Assembly (NCBI GenBank): GCA_030180135.1
Contig: CM058232.1
Coordinates: forward strand, 75,559,001-75,623,000
DNA: 64,000 bases
Reading direction: 5' to 3'
From: Orychophragmus violaceus
Lineage: Eukaryota; Streptophyta; Magnoliopsida; Brassicales; Brassicaceae
Below, in pieces: positions 61,143-64,000 of the stretch. A program made the translations under genes and the position numbers. Under the pieces are notes generated by a model. The model was given only the letters and a program-made list of their open reading frames with translations, searched no databases and was not told the DNA's origin. Numbering within the stretch: the stretch's first letter is position 1; each line of letters opens with the position of its first letter.

Positions 61143-64000
61143 ATGTCAAGCACAACAACACAAAACACTTTCTCGATCCGGTCTGCCCTTAAGAAGGACA
61201 AACTGAACGGATCAAACTTCCTGAACTGGTCCAGGAACCTGAGACTTGTGCTCAGGCAGGAGAAGAAGGCTTATGTCCTTGAAAGAGTTCTCCCCCCTAG
61301 ACATGCGAATAATGCCACACAAGCTGTGAAGAATGCTTGGGATACGCATTCTTCAGATGCAAATGACGTGGTTTGCCTAATGTTAGCGACAATGGCTCCC
61401 GATCTGCAGATTCAGTGGGAAGGCCTGACTTGTCCCATGGAACTGATGGCAAACCTGAAAGCGTTGTTTCAGGAGCAGGCTCGTACAGAGAGATTCCAAA
61501 CTGTAAAGAATCTCTTGGACTGTAAAATGGCTAAGGATGCAGCAGTGAGTCCACATGTTCTGAAAATGATGGGTTATCTCGATCATTTGACAAGACTCGA
61601 CTGTCCTATAAGCCAAGAGCTTGCTTGTGATATCGTTCTGCAGTCTCTTACTCCTGCATATGACCAGTTCGTCTTGAACTATAATATGCATGGGTTGACA
61701 AAGACTTTGCCTGAGCTACATGGTATGCTCAAGACTGCGGAACCTAATCTGAAGAAGGCCAAGGACCCGTCTGTACTCATGGTGCAGAAGGGCAAGGGTT
61801 TCAAGAAATCTGCTGCAGACAAGGGAAAGGGCAAGGCTGTCCACAACGAAAAGGCCAAACCCAAGCCCGTGTCTAAAGCTGGGCCTTCTGACATCTGCCA
61901 CTTTTGCAAAGAGGCAGGACATTATCGCAGGGACTGTAAGAAATACCAGGAAAGTCTAAAGGAGAAGAAGAAGTCCTTCGCGACTACTTCTTCAGGTATT
62001 TTTGTTATTGAAGTAAATACTACTACTTCTGATAATACCACTTGGGTATTAGATACTGGATGTGGGGCTCATATTTGTACTAATGTGCAGGCGCTCAGCA
62101 ACAGTAGAAGGTTGAAGCAAGGGCAAGTAGAGTTGCGGGTTGGCAATGGAGCGAAGGTTCCAGCACTGGCCGTTGGCACTTACTTGTTATCTTTACCTTC
62201 TGGATTGATTTTAGAACTTGAGAATTGTTATTTTGTACCTGCTATAAGCAGAAATATCATTTCAGTTTCATTATTGGATTTACAAGGATTTGATTTTTCT
62301 ATTAAGAATAAATTGTGTTCCTTTAATCTCAATGATATGTTTTATGGCTGTGCCCCTCTTATTAATGGGCTGTACATGCTGGATCAATCTACTCCAGTAT
62401 ATAACATTAATACAAAACGGTTCAAATCTAACGAAGAAAATGAAACGTTTCTCTGGCATTGTCGTTTGGGGCACATTAGTGAGAAACGCGTCAAGAGGCT
62501 CCATTCAAATGGACTCTTGGGCTCATTTGACTTTGAGTCTTGTGAGCAATGCGAATCTTGCCTAATGGGCAAAATGACACCGGCCCCTTTTAATAAACCC
62601 ACAGAAAGGGCCAGTGAACTATTGGGCCTGATACATACTGACGTGTGTGGCCCAATGTCCACAAATGCTAGAGGAAACTATCAGTACTTCATTACATTCA
62701 CTGATGATTTCAGTAGATATGGATATGTCTACTTGATGAAACATAAGTCGGAAACCTTTGAGAAGTTCAAAGAATTCCAGAATGAAGTACAGAACCAGCT
62801 TGGTAAAAGTATTAAGGCTCTTCGGTCGGACCGAGGAGGAGAATACTTGAGCCAGGAATTCCGTGATCATCTAAGTGAGTGTGGGATCATCTCCCAACTC
62901 ACACCTCCTGGAACACCTCAGTGGAATGGTGTGTCTGAGAGAAGGAATCGGACATTGTTAGATATGGTCCGATCCATGATGAGTCACACAGACCTTCCTA
63001 TATCCCTTTGGGGATATGCTTTGCTGACCGCAACGTTCACACTGAACAGAGTGCCATCAAAAGCAGTAGCAAAGACACCATATGAGTTATGGACTGGAAA
63101 AGCTCCAGCAATGTCTTTTCTCAGAATTTGGGGTTGTGAAGCCTATGTCAAAAGATTAATCTCAGACAAGCTTACACCAAAATCTGACAAATGCTACTTC
63201 ATTGGTTATCCTAGGGATACCAAGGCTTATTACTTCTATCTGCGATCCGAGAACAAGATCTTTGTTGCTCGGGATTGTACTTTTCTTGAGAGGGAATTTC
63301 TCTCTAAGAAAGATAGTGGGAGTAAGGTACAACTTGATGAAATTCAAGAAGGACAGGAACCTGTTCAACCTAATGAGGAAGAACAGCAGGATGAATTACA
63401 TGAAGTTGTAATAGAACCTGAACCTGAAGTTCGAAGATCCGGAAGGATCCGTCACGAACCCGATAGATATCAGGGATTCCTCGTGACTAATTGCCATGAT
63501 CTTTTGATCATTGACGGTGATGAACCCTCGAACTTTGAAGAAGCCATGATAGGCCCTGACTCCTCAAAGTGGCGTGAAGCCACTGAATCCGAGATGGACT
63601 CCATGTCTGTCAACCGAGTGTTTTCACTGGTTGACTTACCCGCTGGTGCTAAAGCCATCGAGTGTAAATGGATCTTCAAAAAGAAGATTGACATGGATGG
63701 AAATGTCCAGATTTACAAGGCCAGGTTGGTGGCAAAAGGTTTCAAGCAAATTCATGGTATAGACTATGATGAAACCTACTCACCAGTGGCCATGATGAAA
63801 TCAATTCGGATTCTCCTAGCAACTGCCGCTTATTATGATTATGAAATTTGGCAGATGGATGTGAAAACCGCCTTCCTGAATGGAATCTTGGAGGAGGATG
63901 TGTATATGACACAGCCTGACGGTTACATTGATCCTAAGAATGCTGGGAAAGTATGCAAGCTTCACAAATCCATTTATGGATTGAAGCAAGCATCGAGGAG
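61143..64000 (+). CDS. Copia Gag-Pol polyprotein, partial, open to the window edge
   Basis: I read the frame from the ATG at 61143 to 64000 without a stop (952 complete codons). It contains the Gag domain, zinc knuckle CHFCKEAGHYRRDC, protease site WVLDTGCGAHIC, LWHCRLGHISEKRVKRL, integrase motifs HTDVCGP, RSDRGGEY and NGVSERRNRT, and the start of reverse transcriptase (QMDVKTAFLNGILEEDVYM, KSIYGLKQASR). The catalytic YVDD box and RNase H lie beyond the window. It aligns along its length with the polyprotein at 33540 with many silent and some replacement differences. No break is seen, so this copy may also be functional. Confidence 0.93.
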   Translation, partial: MSSTTTQNTFSIRSALKKDKLNGSNFLNWSRNLRLVLRQEKKAYVLERVLPPRHANNATQAVKNAWDTHSSDANDVVCLMLATMAPDLQIQWEGLTCPMELMANLKALFQEQARTERFQTVKNLLDCKMAKDAAVSPHVLKMMGYLDHLTRLDCPISQELACDIVLQSLTPAYDQFVLNYNMHGLTKTLPELHGMLKTAEPNLKKAKDPSVLMVQKGKGFKKSAADKGKGKAVHNEKAKPKPVSKAGPSDICHFCKEAGHYRRDCKKYQESLKEKKKSFATTSSGIFVIEVNTTTSDNTTWVLDTGCGAHICTNVQALSNSRRLKQGQVELRVGNGAKVPALAVGTYLLSLPSGLILELENCYFVPAISRNIISVSLLDLQGFDFSIKNKLCSFNLNDMFYGCAPLINGLYMLDQSTPVYNINTKRFKSNEENETFLWHCRLGHISEKRVKRLHSNGLLGSFDFESCEQCESCLMGKMTPAPFNKPTERASELLGLIHTDVCGPMSTNARGNYQYFITFTDDFSRYGYVYLMKHKSETFEKFKEFQNEVQNQLGKSIKALRSDRGGEYLSQEFRDHLSECGIISQLTPPGTPQWNGVSERRNRTLLDMVRSMMSHTDLPISLWGYALLTATFTLNRVPSKAVAKTPYELWTGKAPAMSFLRIWGCEAYVKRLISDKLTPKSDKCYFIGYPRDTKAYYFYLRSENKIFVARDCTFLEREFLSKKDSGSKVQLDEIQEGQEPVQPNEEEQQDELHEVVIEPEPEVRRSGRIRHEPDRYQGFLVTNCHDLLIIDGDEPSNFEEAMIGPDSSKWREATESEMDSMSVNRVFSLVDLPAGAKAIECKWIFKKKIDMDGNVQIYKARLVAKGFKQIHGIDYDETYSPVAMMKSIRILLATAAYYDYEIWQMDVKTAFLNGILEEDVYMTQPDGYIDPKNAGKVCKLHKSIYGLKQASR

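Larger units (their letters stand above)
59045..64000 (+). mobile_element. Ty1/copia retrotransposon, same family as the intact one, cut by the window edge
   Basis: It has an LTR (59045-59687), a primer site, a leader, and gag-pol open to the last base of the window. Its leader and coding sequence are clearly homologous to 31278-39006 but well diverged, so it is a sister lineage and not a duplicate. It inserted into the long-LTR element just after the unrecognised ORF. The right end and target duplication are outside the window. Confidence 0.93.

Noticed and set aside
1..64000. tRNA, rRNA or microRNA genes
   Set aside because: No cloverleaf, rRNA segment or convincing microRNA precursor was seen. 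The tRNA-like words are primer binding sites of retrotransposons.

Overview
The window is nuclear DNA of a flowering plant, and almost all of it is nested LTR retrotransposons. The mix of Athila-type, Tat/Retand-type, chromodomain-type and Ty1/copia elements, tRNA-Met and tRNA-Asp-like primer sites and small GT-AG introns points to a dicot. Brassicaceae is a reasonable guess but is not proven here. Only two small host-like loci are visible, at 10908-11159 (minus strand) and at 12490-12667 plus 20686-20700 (plus strand).

Layout. (1) 111-10566: a recently inserted but defective Ty3/gypsy element of the Tat/Retand kind, flanked by the 5-bp duplication CAGAT. Its 5' LTR is replaced by an inverted-repeat structure. 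Its gag is split by an Athila-type solo LTR (2148-3362), its pol has deletions, and its 3' part carries a spliced antisense gene with its own TATA box. (2) 10572-13239: host sequence with the two small loci. (3) 13492-20510: a decayed Ty1/copia element inside the intron of the plus-strand host gene, with its 5' end inverted and a 598-bp TIR element in its 3' LTR. (4) 21098-54734: a minus-strand chromodomain-type Ty3/gypsy element, cut in its reverse transcriptase by about 29.6 kb of later insertions. (5) Within that, element A (23912-53510, duplication ATATC) is Athila-like and minus strand. A compound Athila-like element B/C/D (28554-52564, duplication GCTAA) sits in A's 5' LTR. A tandem duplication of about 5.65 kb (24907-30553 and 30554-43935) followed, and then an intact copia element (31278-39006, duplication ACTAG) landed in the second copy. 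(6) 54735-59044: a plus-strand element with a very long LTR (about 3.3 kb) and an unrecognised ORF. (7) 59045-64000: a second copia of the same family as the intact one, open to the window edge.

How the parts work together. The Athila-like elements encode only Gag and a retropepsin-like protease, with no reverse transcriptase or integrase, so they must be mobilised in trans. They share a recurrent palindromic module (consensus TGTCGATCGATGCA, usually paired, often followed by GCGATT) in LTRs, leader, coding sequence and 3' region. Both young copia elements appear to splice a 1.6-1.7-kb intron from a donor inside the LTR to an acceptor two bases before the gag ATG. That would remove the primer site and leader from translated mRNA and keep them in genomic RNA. 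The two copia LTRs of 31278-39006 differ at only two positions that I can see, so this copy is the best candidate for recent activity.
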